Assembly (NCBI GenBank): GCA_963575745.1
Contig: CAUYUJ010020159.1
Coordinates: 62,001-126,000 of the forward strand
Length of the DNA stretch: 64,000 nucleotides
Direction: 5' to 3'
Source of the DNA: Prorocentrum cordatum
Lineage: Eukaryota > Sar > Dinophyceae > Prorocentrales > Prorocentraceae
Shown here: piece by piece, positions 32,522 through 44,833 of the stretch
How the letters are laid out: every line of letters begins with the position of its first letter
How positions within the stretch are numbered: the first letter of the stretch is position 1
Program-made: the position numbers and the translations under genes
Notes under the pieces: model-generated
Databases searched by the model: none
What the model was told of the DNA's origin: nothing
What the model saw: the letters and a program-made list of their open reading frames with translations, nothing else

Positions 32522-33353
32522 CTATGTCACTCTGAGCTCGCGGGCTGCCTGAAGCGCCGCGGGCCCGCGGATCTTGGGCCCGCCGCGCCAAGCGCGAGAA
32601 TCGCGCTGCATAATGAAGTTACACTGCTCTCCATCGACAAAGAAACGGGCGCCCGATAGGTGGCCGTGCTTGGTTGCGGCTGCGAGGGCGCCGTCAGCGG
32701 CGTAGCCACTTGCAAGGTATCCCTCCAAAATGGGGACGGCCGCTGGGCTGATGATGTAAGCGTGTGATAGATAGCACGACGACGCCCTCCGCAGCTCGAA
32801 GAGGCGGCCGCCGCGGCGGCAGGAGGCCAACACCTCGCCTGCATACCCGCCCTTGTCCTCGCATGGGAAGCCCACCCTCGCGCCGAGCCAGATGACGTGC
32901 AAGTCATGCACTTTGGTGGCACTGGTGAGGGCCGCCACGATATCGATGACAAGTGTTGCAGGGAACGGCTTGACGCCCCGTTCAGGATGCGGGAAAGTGC
33001 ATCGCGAGGGATACTCGGCCGAGCCAAGAACGGCGTCGTCCTCGAGAATACAACGCCGCCCCGCCGCGCCGCAGAGCGCCGCGCCGAACCGCAGAGCCCG
33101 TCTGTGCGCCTGCGCGCAGCCGAATACACCCGGCACTTTGTCTTCAACAGTGGTTATCACTGGGACCCGTGTGGAAGAGGAGGAGCCGAACGCCGCGCAT
33201 CCCTCGGCGTTGAGGAGAACCGAGAAGTACGAACTTTCTTTGAGCACGGACCGGATATAGCGAAGACCATGAACGCCACTGGAGTACGAAGCAGGAGCGC
33301 CGAACGCCGCCATGGTCGTCCGCACGTTGTCACGGCGATGCGCGTCACCTGAG
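32522..33353 (-). CDS. Glycosyltransferase family 25-like protein
   Basis: Family 25 enzymes transfer a sugar from a nucleotide sugar to lipooligosaccharide or collagen hydroxylysine. The exon begins after an acceptor GTTGCTCTCAG near 33,354; a natural start is MAAFGAP (ATG near 33,315). Motifs in order: VFGCAQAHRRALRFG, matching the G-x-x-x-SH-type helix, then CILEDDAVLG with the family's acidic triplet EDD, and 90 residues on CYLSHAYIISPAAVPILEGYL, matching the late Ala-Tyr-Ile-Ile segment. It closes in RELRVT and TAG, so the end is less sure than others. Length (about 265 residues) fits the family. The probable upstream exon is listed next. Confidence 0.6.
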
Positions 33354-33693
33354 AGCAACGCAAATTGGAGCGACAAGAAATGAGCAAAACAATTGCCTCC
33401 CTTACCAGCTTTCCGACAGGCATCCGGCCGTGGCGGCGAGCCCCCCCCCTCTGAAGCCAATTCCTGTTGCTCCAAATGGCGCTGACCCAGTCGCCCGGGA
33501 AGCAGATGGCCAGCATGGGCAAGGCAGACAAGTCGATTGCCTCGGCGAGCGCCTCCGCCGCGGCAGTCCGCCCGGATCAGAGCCGCCGCCGGGCGAGCTG
33601 TAACACATCGAGAGGCTGTGTTGCTGGCCGGGCGCGTTTTCAGATCGCCTGCTGGTCGTTTGCGGGTCGTAAACTCCTCCGACCTTCGATCAC

Positions 33694-33991
33694 CTCCGGC
33701 GCCAGACCATTGGAATTCAGCTGCCGATATCCAACCTGCGCGCTCTGAGTATATTTGCGCTCTGGCGCCCCACTCGTTCATAAGAGCTCTGGCGAATGAC
33801 AAGTTGCGCACGCTCTGGACCTCGTAGCGTTGCCCCCCATCATATACAGACCGGGTGTGGTGCACGGCAACGTTGGGGCCGATGGGCCTGCGAAACCGAG
33901 GGTTGCGCATGAGAAGGGCCAGGCTGGCGACTCTCGAGCCAAATGTTGACGGGATGGGCCGCAGGCCGAAGGCCACTCGATCAGGCGCCCC
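33694..33991 (-). CDS. Probable upstream exon of the glycosyltransferase-like gene
   Basis: Reads GLRPIPSTFGSRVASLALL, RNPRFRRPIGPNVAVHHT and SFARALMNEWGARAQIYS with GC-rich third codon positions. Bounded by AATCAACAG acceptor and GGAG/GTGATCG donor. No domain is recognised. Linkage to the next exon (33,353) is inferred from strand and spacing. Confidence 0.4.
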
Positions 33992-34014
33992 CTGTTGATT
34001 CCTCACAGCAGTGC

Positions 34015-34450
34015 CTGGCGTGCTAGACCCTCTCGGTTTTGGTTTTGGTTCATTTGCAACTGGAGCGCTCCCTGGGGATTCGGCCTGTCCCTCTGGCCGC
34101 CCGAAAGACCCAGAAACGACCTCCACGACCAGAAAATGGCCTCAAGAGCGCGCGAAGGGCCTCCAACACGGCCAAGATGGCCTCCAATGTGTCTGCAAAC
34201 GGCAACGCGGCCTCCAAGAAAGCCCAGATGGCCCAAGATGCCGCCAAAACGGCCCCAGATAGCGACAACATTGCCCAAGATCGCCCAACAAAGGCCCCAG
34301 ATGCCCAGAAGATGGCCTCAGAGGCACCCAGACACACCTCACGAAGGATCGAAGGAGGCCACCAAAATGGCCCAAGATAGCCGAAGATGGTGCTAGATAG
34401 CTCCCGGCCTGCCTCCTGGAGGCTCCAAGAGGGCGACAACACGGCCCGAA
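34015..34450 (+). repeat. Dispersed CCAAGAGG-type repeat, copy B
   Basis: Starts with GCGTGCTAGACC...TTTTGGTTTTGGTTC, the reverse complement of a block at about 40,000-40,045, then CCAAGATGGCC-type units. This shared leader suggests a defined element end. The stretch 34,450-35,600 has purine-rich tracts, a short TA run at 35,105-35,120 and no supported gene. Confidence 0.7.
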
Positions 34451-35604
34451 ATGCTCCCAGAGGTCTGGGAGTTGGCCCAAAACAAGTCGCCCCAGACCCC
34501 CGACCTCCGGACCCCGTTGCGCGACGCGCGGCCCTCTCCGCGCTCTCGCGCGCCCCGTGAGGAAGAACACCCCTCCGAGGCCAAACCGCGAAATGCGAGG
34601 CGCCGTGATCTTCGCGCCCCTGCGGGTGACCCTGCTACAGGGAGGAGGCGTGGAGGGAGAGAGGGGAGGAGGGGAGGAGGGGGAAGAAGGGAGGAGGGAG
34701 CAGGACGAGGGAGGAGGGGACGAGAGGGGGACGAGGGCGTCCGGGGGCCATCTCGGGTCGTCATGAGGCGATCTTCGGAACGGAAGACCGAAGAACAGAG
34801 CAGTCCCCCAAACATACAAGACCCACGGGACATCGACACGAAGGTCTTGGTTGGGTCTTGAAGGTTTTCTTTGGAGTCGTCTTCGGGCGTCTGGTGGGTG
34901 TGTTGGGCATCTTGAGACCCTCGCGGGGCCGCTCGGCTGCCCCCATGACAGATTCGAAGGCTTCCAGGAGCACCGGAAAGCCAGGGCGACCTTCTGCACG
35001 TGCGTCCAAAACACTCCTGGGGCCAGGCATCTCGGGGGGGAGCCGTTTAGGGGGGGTGGGCTCGCGGGCTCCCAGATTGTACAACAATGCAGAAAAGGGA
35101 GAATGTATATATATATATATGTGTGTATCCTTCTGTTGCTCTCCCGATGTACACCTGTACGCACACTAGAACAATGCGCGCAACGCGCTCCTTGAACTAT
35201 GGCAGGCTTTGTCCTACAAGTATGCATGCATGTTTCCGCACATGCATCCGTCCTGACATACACCGATCAAATCGCACATCCAACAATACATCCAACTATG
35301 GATAGATCCTTGCAGTCATCCTAGATCCTGAAAGCCACGTGTCTACGGATCCACCCGTTTCTGCACCCATCAGGCTGGCCACAGATGCACGCGTCGGCCC
35401 ACAGCCATCCATACACCTATCGAGATGGCTCGAAACTGCCCCCACCCCAGACGCCTAAAGGTGCCCAGAAGATCTGCAAACATGGCCCAGCATGACCCCA
35501 AGTCGCATCAAACTGTACTCCTCCTCCTCCTCCGCCTCCTTCTCAATGACGTCCTCCCTTGGGCGAATGTTTCTTCTTTGCGCGCACGCGCAGACCGGCC
35601 TGGT

Positions 35605-36397
35605 AATAATTGAGCCTCAGGCGCCGGCTGAAGCCCAGCCATCGAAAAGTACCCCGCCCGCCGCCTGGGAAGGTCCCGCCCGGTTCAACTCAGAGATGGT
35701 TTTCCTTCTGGGTGCGGCCTCTCAGGCCGCCCTGAGCGCGCCAAGAGTGCCCCAAGAGGCCCCCAAGACTGCCCAAGAGGCTCCCGAGACGCCCAAAGAG
35801 CGCTCGAAGACGCCGAAGATGACCCCAAGACGGCCCACAAGGCCCCCAAGACAGCCCAAGAGGCCTCCAAGACGCCCCAAGAGCCTTCCAAGAGGCCTCC
35901 GAAGACAGCCCCAAGAGGCCAAAATCGTTGATTTTCATTTGTTTTTTCTATGTTTTTTGTGTTCTGGCTTTTTCGGCTTCCGGACGCTCCAAGACGGCCC
36001 AAGAGGCCCCCAAGACCGCTCAAAAACGGCCCACGAGGCTCCCAAGACGGCCCCGGAACGGCCCAGGAGGGCCCCCAAGACGGCCCAAGTGCCGCCCAAG
36101 ACGGACCAAGAGGCCCCAAGACGGGCCCAAGAGGGGCTCAAGAGGGGAACCGAGAACTGAAAAATCGAGCCCTCCGCCCCAGAAGGCGCCCAGGAGGCCC
36201 CAAAAAGGCCCCAAGAGGCCCCCAAGAGGCCCCCAAGACGCCCCAAGAGGCGCCCAAGAGGCCCAAAAGAGGCCCCAAGAGGCCCCAAAACGGCCCCCAA
36301 AACTCGGCTAGCCCACAACGGTGCGACAATATGGGCCGGCGGAATGAGCGAAGCGATTAAATAATTGAGCCTCAGGCGCCGGCTGAAGCCCAGCCAT
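35605..36397 (+). repeat. Dispersed repeat copy C flanked by 38-base direct repeats
   Basis: CCAAGAGGCCCC-type units at 35,740-36,310 with a T-rich island near 35,930. It is flanked by an exact direct repeat starting AATAATTGAGCCTCAGG at 35,605-35,642 and 36,360-36,397. Confidence 0.75.
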
Positions 36398-38940
36398 TAA
36401 AATGTGCACTTGTCTGTTTGCAGACGTGATCGCGGGCGAACTGCACGCGTGAGCAAACAATGGTGTGCGTTTGCAAGGTTGGTTGAATTAAGCAACGCGC
36501 AAATGTCTTTTGCGCATGCGAATGCCATGTTTGAAGAACTGCCTGCCATCGCGCTTATATGCGTCAGGGAAGGCGCGAATCCCAGCTGACCACCAAATGC
36601 ATGCGCGCAAACTCTGATTCTGATTGGCCCGCACCGATGTCAGTACTAGTGCTGCGACATGGGGCACGTCAACGGCGTCATGCGTCTTCGAAACCCAAAG
36701 AACCATCAACCTTGCGGAACCTGTAAAACGGCCCATGTGCTGCTGATCTGAATCGCTGCCATCTCAAAATGGTACCCTGCCTGCGAATACCCATACCGGT
36801 TGACGTCTCCTTCGAACGAGTGTCAGCGAAGAATCGAACATCACCTGGAGGGAAAGAAGACGGTGACGATGACCAAGATTGAAGGCAGAAACTTCGGTGC
36901 AGATCTTGGTCACGGCCCATCTAGGTCACCGTCGACTCGTGGATCATCCTCGCGAGATCGGCGACGGCCAGCATGGACCATGCCTACGAAATGCGTTGAC
37001 AAAATCTCGCGACTCTTCCCTCGATCATTGGAGCGATACAGAGGGCAGCGTGTCAGTAAAGCACTGTCTCCCTCCAGATGCCCCCCAGCCCCAGTGAGGG
37101 GCAGACATACGGGGGACTCGCCCAGGGGGAGGGGGGAACATCGACATGGAATCGGCGATGCATCGCCGATATGTCGGCGACAAGCCCCCTCGATTGCGGT
37201 CCACACGTTCCCGGGCGGGTATCAGACCCCAGTCGAACATCAGTGGGCGATTGGGGCTCGACGCGTTCCCCCCTGAGCCTATGCCCCCCGAGCGTCTCTT
37301 GGCCCTGGCCCAGGGATGGGGGCGTCGCTGAATGGAGGGGGGAGCGACGCAGGGGAGGGGGGAGAACGGTGCACTTCTCGGGCCCCCAAGGCCCCCTTTG
37401 GGGCCCTGAAGTGCACCTTTCCTGCAGCCCTCGCTCCCCCTTGCGCGAGGCCCCAGGGAGGGGGACAGCTCGAAGAGCCGGAGGCGGGATTTCCACCACA
37501 GCTCAGGGCCCCTCCGCGCCCCCGACAGCGGCACTCCGTGCGTCCCTGGCCGGAACCGGGGGCGGGGGTGAGGCTTCGGATGCCCTCGACGCGAGCGGTG
37601 GAGCGCGGGCAGCTGTCTTAGATCCCAGCCCCAATGAGACGAGGCCAGGACGAGGATAACATCGGGCGAGGATATATCGAGAATCTCTGCGATCCGGCGG
37701 CTCTGGAGAATGGCGCAGGCGCCGCGACCTTCTCAGAGCGTTCCGGAACGCTCTGAGAGTCTTCCGGAATGCTCTGGAACGGATTTATCCTCGTCCTAGC
37801 CCCGTCCGACACAGTCGCGGCACCCATTTGGCAAAAAGATGAGCTCGGACACCAAACAATCCACTGCCCCTCAGGGGAGCTCTCACTGCACCCATCGAGG
37901 AGCCGATGCAACTCCCACGCAGCGGCAGTGTTATATAGAGGCCGACCAGGTTAATGTCACCACGTTCGGTCGGGGGGAACGCACGTAACTTCCCGCTGTT
38001 GTCGTCATCCAAGGCTCTGCCTGATGCAATGTTGACTGCTCGCACGAACTTCAAATGCAGATTTGTTATCATCTAAGAAGCCCCCGCACCGGCTTGCTTC
38101 GAAGCCCAGCTGGAGAAAACTGCTGGCAATGGATAGCCACGTATGGAACAAAAACTCTCTGGTTCGAGAGTGGTACAAAACGGAGCAGGGGATGATAGCA
38201 TACGATACATGGTGGAAGCAAGGAGAAAACCACCCATCTCAACTCCCATCTCACACGATGAGAATGCACCCCTTCGCCTCGTCGCCGAACATCCGCTCAA
38301 ATGTGACTGATGCGCAGAAGAAAGCGCATTGCGATTGATCGCGCGAAAAAGATTACGTGCCACAGCGTGCCCGCTGATGGCTACTCGGACTTCCAGTTCT
38401 CGCAGCACATCTGCACAACCTGACCTGACAAGAACGGGAAGCGAATGTTCGAACGTTCGTTGCAGGTGTGGCATCACATGGGAACGTCAAAACTGGAACG
38501 CTTGTGCGAACAGGAGGAGACTGCGCGGTGCCCGAGTCAAGGATCCCTCGAAAATATACGACGCTCGCGCTCCCGAGGCGCAGATCCCTCGTAAAGTACA
38601 CGCGATACGCGCCTCCGAGGCCACGACCCATTGCAAAGTACTCTGGGTTCATGCCTCGGCGACCAGGACCCACTGAATAGCAGCCAAATTCACGCCCTGG
38701 AACCGCTATTACTTGTATTGTGCGCAAGCGGTCAGATACCACGCGGCCCCCGCGTCCACCTTCAAGATCCCGAGCTATCCGCCGTCCCCTTGGGGTTCGG
38801 TCCGGCTGGCTTGCAGGGGGGGATCTGGTCAAACGGACTAGATCCCTCACCCCTCCCAGGAATTCCCAGGATGCCTCCGGCCGTCTCCGGCCACTCCAAG
38901 ATGCTCCAATACGGCCCATTATATTTTGAATACGACCGGC
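36398..38940. other. No gene seen; two weak repeats
   Basis: Contains a perfect 20-base palindrome at 37,151-37,170 and at 37,650-37,800 a block (ACATCGGGCGAGGATA..., then AGAGCGTTCCGGAACGCTCTG) that partly matches 25,260 and 41,650-41,720. Open frames have no recognisable domain. Confidence 0.45.
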
Positions 38941-40650
38941 GATAACCCCAAGACGGTCCAAGAGGCCTGTAACATGAAGCCCTCTTGGATCCCTCTGGCG
39001 CCGTTTTCGGGCCCTCTTGAGCTGTCTCGGGGCTGTGTAACCCGAATCGAAGACGCCTACGGCGAATCACCGCCGCCCCCTGCCTTTGTGGAAGCGCCTA
39101 TGTGGCCGAACGTTGAGGCCAGACCTGCCAAGCCATCGGACCATGTGTTCCCCGAATCGGTTTGGAAAGCCTTCGGGGAACACGTGAGCGTCTTGATGGT
39201 CATCGTCGCCGTCTTGGAGGCCTCTTGGGCGATCTTTCGGCGATCTTTGGGGGCTCTTGGGCCGTGTCGGGCCGTCGGAAGGCCGAAAAAAGGGAAATGC
39301 CCAAATCCATCAAAAACCTTGGGAAAATCAGTGATTTTGGCATCTTTTGGCCTTCCTGGAGGCCCTCTTGGGGGCCTCTTGGGCCCTTTTGGGCCAGCTT
39401 CGAGCGAACTTCGGCCATCTTGGTGGGTTCCTGGCACGTCTGACGCCGTCGGGAGCCGTTTTGGGGGCCTTTCTGGGCCAACGGGGGACCCTCTTGGTGC
39501 GCTCCAGGGCCGTCTTGGAGGCCATCTTGGGCGTCTTGGAGGCCATCTTGGGCGTGTTGGAGGCCTCTTGGGCCCTCTTGGGGCCCTCTAGGGGCCATCT
39601 TGGAGGCCACTTGGGCCATCAGGGGGCTCTCTTGGGGGCCTCTTGGGCGATCTTGGGGGCTTCTTGGGCCGTCTTGAGCCGTCGGAGAGCCGAAAAGGCG
39701 CAAATGCCAAAATCCTTCAAAAACCAAGGGAAAATCAATGATTTTGGCCTCTTCGGACTCTCCTGGAGGACCTCTTGGAGGCCTCTTGGGCCGTCTGGGA
39801 GGCCTCTGGGGGGCCTCTTGGGCCGTCTTGGGCCGTCTTGGACTCTCTTGGGCCGTTTTGGAGGCCGTCTTGGACCATCTCGGGCGGACTTGGAGGCCAT
39901 CTTGGGCCATCTTCGCGATTGTTTGAGGATGTCCCGAGCGAAACGGCCGTTTTTGGGCACGGTGGCGGGACGGGCCGGAGCCCACTGGGGAGTTCTTTTG
40001 GAAAAAGAACCAAAACCAAAACCTGAAACGTCCAGCACGCCGTGCACCCCTGCAAGCAGGGGGCGGCGGATTCGGGATAAGGAGATGGAACATCTAGTGA
40101 CCCTCGGTCCATCCCGCCACCGTGCCGGGGTATTGAGAATGAGACGAAGTGAAAGTTCGTTGGGCTCTCTTGGGAGGCTTCTCGCGGGCCGTTTCGAGTC
40201 CTCTTGCGGCCTCTTGGGGGCCTTTGGGGGCGTTTTGGGGGCCTCTCGGGGGCCTCTTGGGACCTCTTGGGCGCCTCCTGGGGCCTCCTCCGGGCCGTCT
40301 TTGGGCGGGGTGCTCCGATTTTCGATTCGGGCTCACCCTCTTGGGCCCCTCTTGGGGCCCTCGTGGGCCTTCTTGGGAGCCTCTTGGGCCGTCTTGGCGC
40401 CCTCTTCGGCCGTCTTGGGCGCCTCTTGAGAGTCTCTTGGGCCGTCGCGGGTCGGTCTTGGGGGACTCTTGGACCGTCTTCGACGTCGTGAAGACGAGAA
40501 AGTCGTATATACTAAAAATATACGTTTTCCGATGGGAATTTGACAATTGGGCCCTCTTGGGGGTGCTCTTGGAGGCCTCTGGGGGCCGTCATGCGGGCCC
40601 CCTGGAGCCGTCCTGTGGCCTTCTGGGGACCCTCTTGGGCGCTCCAAGAG
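38940..40650 (-). repeat. Dispersed repeat copies D and E (reverse orientation)
   Basis: GGCCTCTTGGGG-type units, densest at 39,195-39,930 and 40,160-40,480, with the TTTTGGTTTTGG leader (as its complement) at 40,000-40,045 and the AT-rich island at 40,490-40,545. At least two copies lie head to tail. Long Gly/Leu/Trp and Pro/Arg open frames are artefacts. Confidence 0.75.
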
Positions 40651-40779
40651 CGATCTGAACACAAAGGCGGCCTGGAGCCAACGCCAACTCCATTTGTTAG
40701 AGGATGTTCCGAGCAAAACGGCCAACTTAGAAATCCGCCAACGCCCGTCCAAGATGCAATCCGGAGCCCTATATAAAGG

Positions 40780-41560
40780 TTTCCCTTAAGAAAAACGGTC
40801 CACGCTCCTCGTTCCTCGTTCGCGCTTCCCGTCATCCGCCGACCCCTTTGGGTCACGGAATGTGAGATGCTTCCCCCTTCCCAAACCCCTCCCCCGGGAG
40901 CCCGGTCGGGCCGGAATGGAGGGGAGGGGGTGGAGGGCAAAGGTGTCGGCCGCGCCCTTGGAGCCTCAGGGGGCCCAAAACGGGCAAGAGGGCCCCCAAA
41001 GGCCCCCCGGACGGTCCAAGAGGGCTACGAGTCGCCGAGAGATCGCTCCAAGACGCCCAGGACTGCCTCCAGACGGTCGCGGAGGCCCCCAAGACGCCCC
41101 AAGAAGCTACCAAGAGGCGTCCCAAGAGGCCCTCCAGAAGCAAAATTCGTCCCATTTCCTACGGAAAACGTATAATTTTAGCACATTCGCCCCATGGGCT
41201 CTCACGACGCCCACAACGGCCCAAGATGCCTTTAAGATCGACCCAAGATAGCCCAAGAGGCCCCCAAGAGGGCTCCAAGACGGCCCAAGAGGGCCCCAAG
41301 ACGGCCCCAGCTGCTTCCAAAACGACCCAAGAGGGCCCCAGGACGACCCTAAGAGGAGGCCCAGAGGGAAAACCCGAGTGAACATTTCGAGCACTCGGCC
41401 CCGAAAAAACCTGAGGAGGCACCAACAGGCCCCCAAGAGGCTCCCACGAGGCCCCCGAAGCCAAAAAGCAGAGCCGCGATCTGCCAACCGCCCCCAACGA
41501 AATCCCAAGAAGCTGAAATCCCAAGATTACCCAGAAATCGTTCCGCAAACTCTGTTTTTC
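40780..41560 (+). repeat. Dispersed repeat copy F (forward orientation)
   Basis: Begins with ATCCGCCGACCCCTTTGGGTC as in copy A, then CCAAGAGGGCCC-type units with the AAAACGTATAATTTTAG island at 41,158. Together with copies D and E it makes an imperfect inverted arrangement around 40,700. Confidence 0.7.
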
Positions 41561-42177
41561 CTTCTTACTGCCGCCCCAAGGGGTCGGCGGTGCGGCGTCA
41601 GCCAATGAATCTCTGAAATCTGTCGGCTTTGAAGGTTGCCTCGAGCGCCGCGGCCTGCCCAGAGAGTTCCCGAGCGCTCTGGGAGCGTTCCGGAACACTC
41701 TGGGACGGATTTGTCTTTGACCTGGACCCATCTGGCAGCAACTGCTTTGTCCGAGTCCGACGACCGCTGCTCGGCGGGTGGCTTTCTGCCACAAGTGGAC
41801 GTCCGCGGAGGGCGCAGGTGGGAACACCGCCCGCGGACACCCGAAACTTGCGTGCTCACGTGACGTTCTGGCTCCGCCGGATACGGAATACCTCCTCCAC
41901 GCTCTTCTGCACCGCGGGGGGGAAGAGCATGTGCGCGTCCTGGCTTCGGGGTGGATGCACATTGGTCGGAAGAAGCAGGTAAACACCTGAAGTAGGAAGG
42001 CGCGGGAAGCAAATTGGGCTTCCGCCCGCCTCCTGAAGAGGAAGGAACAACACAACCACTCGATTCTACGAGTACGAAGGCGGCGAACGTTGACTGGAAT
42101 TCGCATCCACAAACGCCCACTTTGAACGTCCGACCAACGGATAAATAGAACGTCTGGGTCACCTCATTCCCGCATCG

Positions 42178-42360
42178 CGGCTCTCGAAAGTGGCGACACT
42201 TTCGCAGATCGCAGCCCCCCAGACATGGCGAGATCCAATGTGAGCCTGCGGCGAATGCCCGCTATGCTGCCCCCCCCGCCCCACCCCACTGCAGCCGTCG
42301 AAAATGGCGGCAGCTTCGCAAACCGCAGCGCCCCAGGGATGGCGAGATCTAATATGAGTA
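42178..42360. repeat. Short tandem duplication
   Basis: TCGAAAGTGGCGACACTTTCGCA...GATGGCGAGATC-type segments at 42,184-42,243 and 42,298-42,358 match with scattered changes, separated by a C-rich spacer. Confidence 0.7.
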
Positions 42361-44801
42361 AGGGCAGCCGTTGTGGCCCAGACTGCGACGCGCGCGAGCG
42401 CGGCCACCCTGGGCCCCCCCCACGGCTGACTTGGGAGCATCTGTCCTCGCTCTGGGACGCTGGATGCCGCCGGCGCGCAGCACGACAACTGGGGCCCGGA
42501 CGACGGCGCCGCGCCAACGATGCGTCGGCGGCGCTGGGGTGAAGAGAAAAATGCTTCGGGAGGGGGCAGGTACGGGAGCGAGGAGGAGCGAGAGGGGGGA
42601 TGATCGAGAAACAGGAGGAAGACTCGGTCTTGCGTGTGGTCTCAGTCTGCCCTGCTGGGCGCCAAGCTGTCGGCTTGGCTGAAGCTAGACCTCGCAAAAT
42701 CGCATCGCTCGTTCACTGTCCGAGGTGGTGGGGTTCACACGCCGCCCAGCCTATCACAGTCTGGGCCTGTTGACGAGCGAAGAACAAGGATGAGGCTGAG
42801 ATGCGCTGCGGTCCTTGCGATCAGAGCTGGGGTAACTGAGAAGGTGATTGTGGAGAAGTGGGGGAGGAGGAGGGATGAGGCTCGCGGCGCATCGCCGATG
42901 CGTCGGCGATGCGGCGCAGCGCTCTGCCCTCATTTATGATGGCCGCATCAAGGAAGCCTGCAACTGAGGAAGGAACAATCAGTCCCCGCTCCGGGACGAC
43001 ACGCTGTCACCATGCCAGCGTGGCCGCTGGATGGCGGGGCGCGTGGGAGAGCGGGCGCTGGGTACGCAGTGGCACGGCTTGGCAGCGAGGGCGAGGGCCG
43101 ATTCCCCCACACACACACCAGTCTAAAACTCCGAATAAGATGAGGAACGTGTATGGTGATTCTGCACGTGCGTGTCCTGCCCCACTCCCCCTCAGGCCTT
43201 CGGGGGCCTCCCATCGCCATCGAATCTGGACCGGCCTCGGGATCCACGTTTCTCAAGAGGCCCCATGTTTTACCAGAGGGAGAGGGGAGAACGTTCGCGT
43301 CGGAACCCTGTGCGGGGCAACTTCCAGGACTGGTCCGGTCCGCCGATTCTGCTGGGGGGGGGCGCTGGCAGAGGGGGTGACCTTGGGCGCCGACATGGGA
43401 GAACTGCCTTGTGAGGCCAGAGCTTGCACGTACTTGCCGAATGGGACGAACTTTGCCCCTGAGGCCCCAGGACTCAGAGGGCGCGGACATGCTCGATGCC
43501 CATATCCACCGCGTCCTGGCAATCTGGCATACCTAGGAGAAGAAGACAAGCGCATAAACTTGAACTTTCGGAGGTCTCCGCGGATTTCTCGGACGCGGCA
43601 CTGGGCCCCCTTCCCTGGCGCGGAGAGCGCGCCAGAGGTGGCCACAGCGCCGCCAAAAGGGTCTCAGCGCCGATCAAGGGTATCCGCGCGGGCCTCCGAA
43701 CATGTACGTACATGTTTTCTTCGACTGTAGGGTTCTGCAAACTATGGCAATTCTTGCATCGGAACCATCGTGGGGGAGGAGAAGATGCAGTTGGACCTAG
43801 GCGAGAACGACATCCTTCAAGAACGCGAGACCCTCCGATGGCTAAAAAACGCAGAACATCCAAGGCTACCCTCCAGCAAACACGAAGAACACTCGGGTAC
43901 CTTCCACGAACAGACCTCGATGTTATACCTCGGTCCGACTGCACGGAGAAAGATCAGGAAGCCGAGGAGGGGCATCTTCCGCGCACATCGGTGGGCGCGC
44001 AGGAGGAACAGAGCGAGGGGAGGCACGGGCGAGAAGAGAACGAGGAGGATGGGTGACGTGGAACAACGAGCGGGTACTTGGAAATGCGCTGTGAGTTGCG
44101 CGCCCAAACGGACTGCGAATTCGCACGAACCCCTATCTCTAACGATGGCGCAATGCCGTGCGAAACCAGGGGTGTCGCGCTCCTTGCCGCCAGGATGACA
44201 CGTCTCACAGTTTCGCGCGACGAATTACGAGCTCAGAAAAAAGATTAAGGAAGGGGGACGGGTGAGAACGAGGACAACGCTGACAATGAGGACCCTCCCT
44301 CGATGTCCTGACTCCACTCCGTCGACAGGGCCTTGAGAAGATCCTCGTCGCCATTGCATAGATCTTCGCAAGATGTCTTGACATCCCCATAGCACCTGCA
44401 AGGATCGGGTAGGCATATGCTGATCTACTTCAAGAATTTGCCCACGAAACTGACTATGCACAAACACAACTCCTGACCAATTTCATGATTGGCAACATGC
44501 CGGAACCTGCGCCTTCCCGGCCAAACGAGGGGGACGCATGCACCGATGCTGGGCCAACATATCTGTCCAACAATGACCCGTGCTGGTGCACAACCCACGC
44601 GGTCCTGTATTTTTTGGTGACCCAAACAGGGGGTCCAGCTGAAAGGGGGTGGTGCAATAGATTTGGGGCAATTGTATTGCAAACGTTTTGCGCCAGAGAA
44701 TTGTCTTGCATTGTATTGCAAGTCGCGTATTGCACGCGAAAATGCAGCAATACATTTGCGCCCCGAAATGTGTTGCACGCCCCGCATGCGTTGCAACCCC
44801 G

Positions 44802-44803
<2 letters not shown>

Positions 44804-44832
<29 letters not shown>
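44804..44832. repeat. TA dinucleotide run
   Basis: About 14 uninterrupted TA pairs followed by TAGCGCGCC. Flanked on both sides by TTGCAA-rich sequence with no supported gene. Confidence 0.95.
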
Positions 44833-44833
<1 letters not shown>

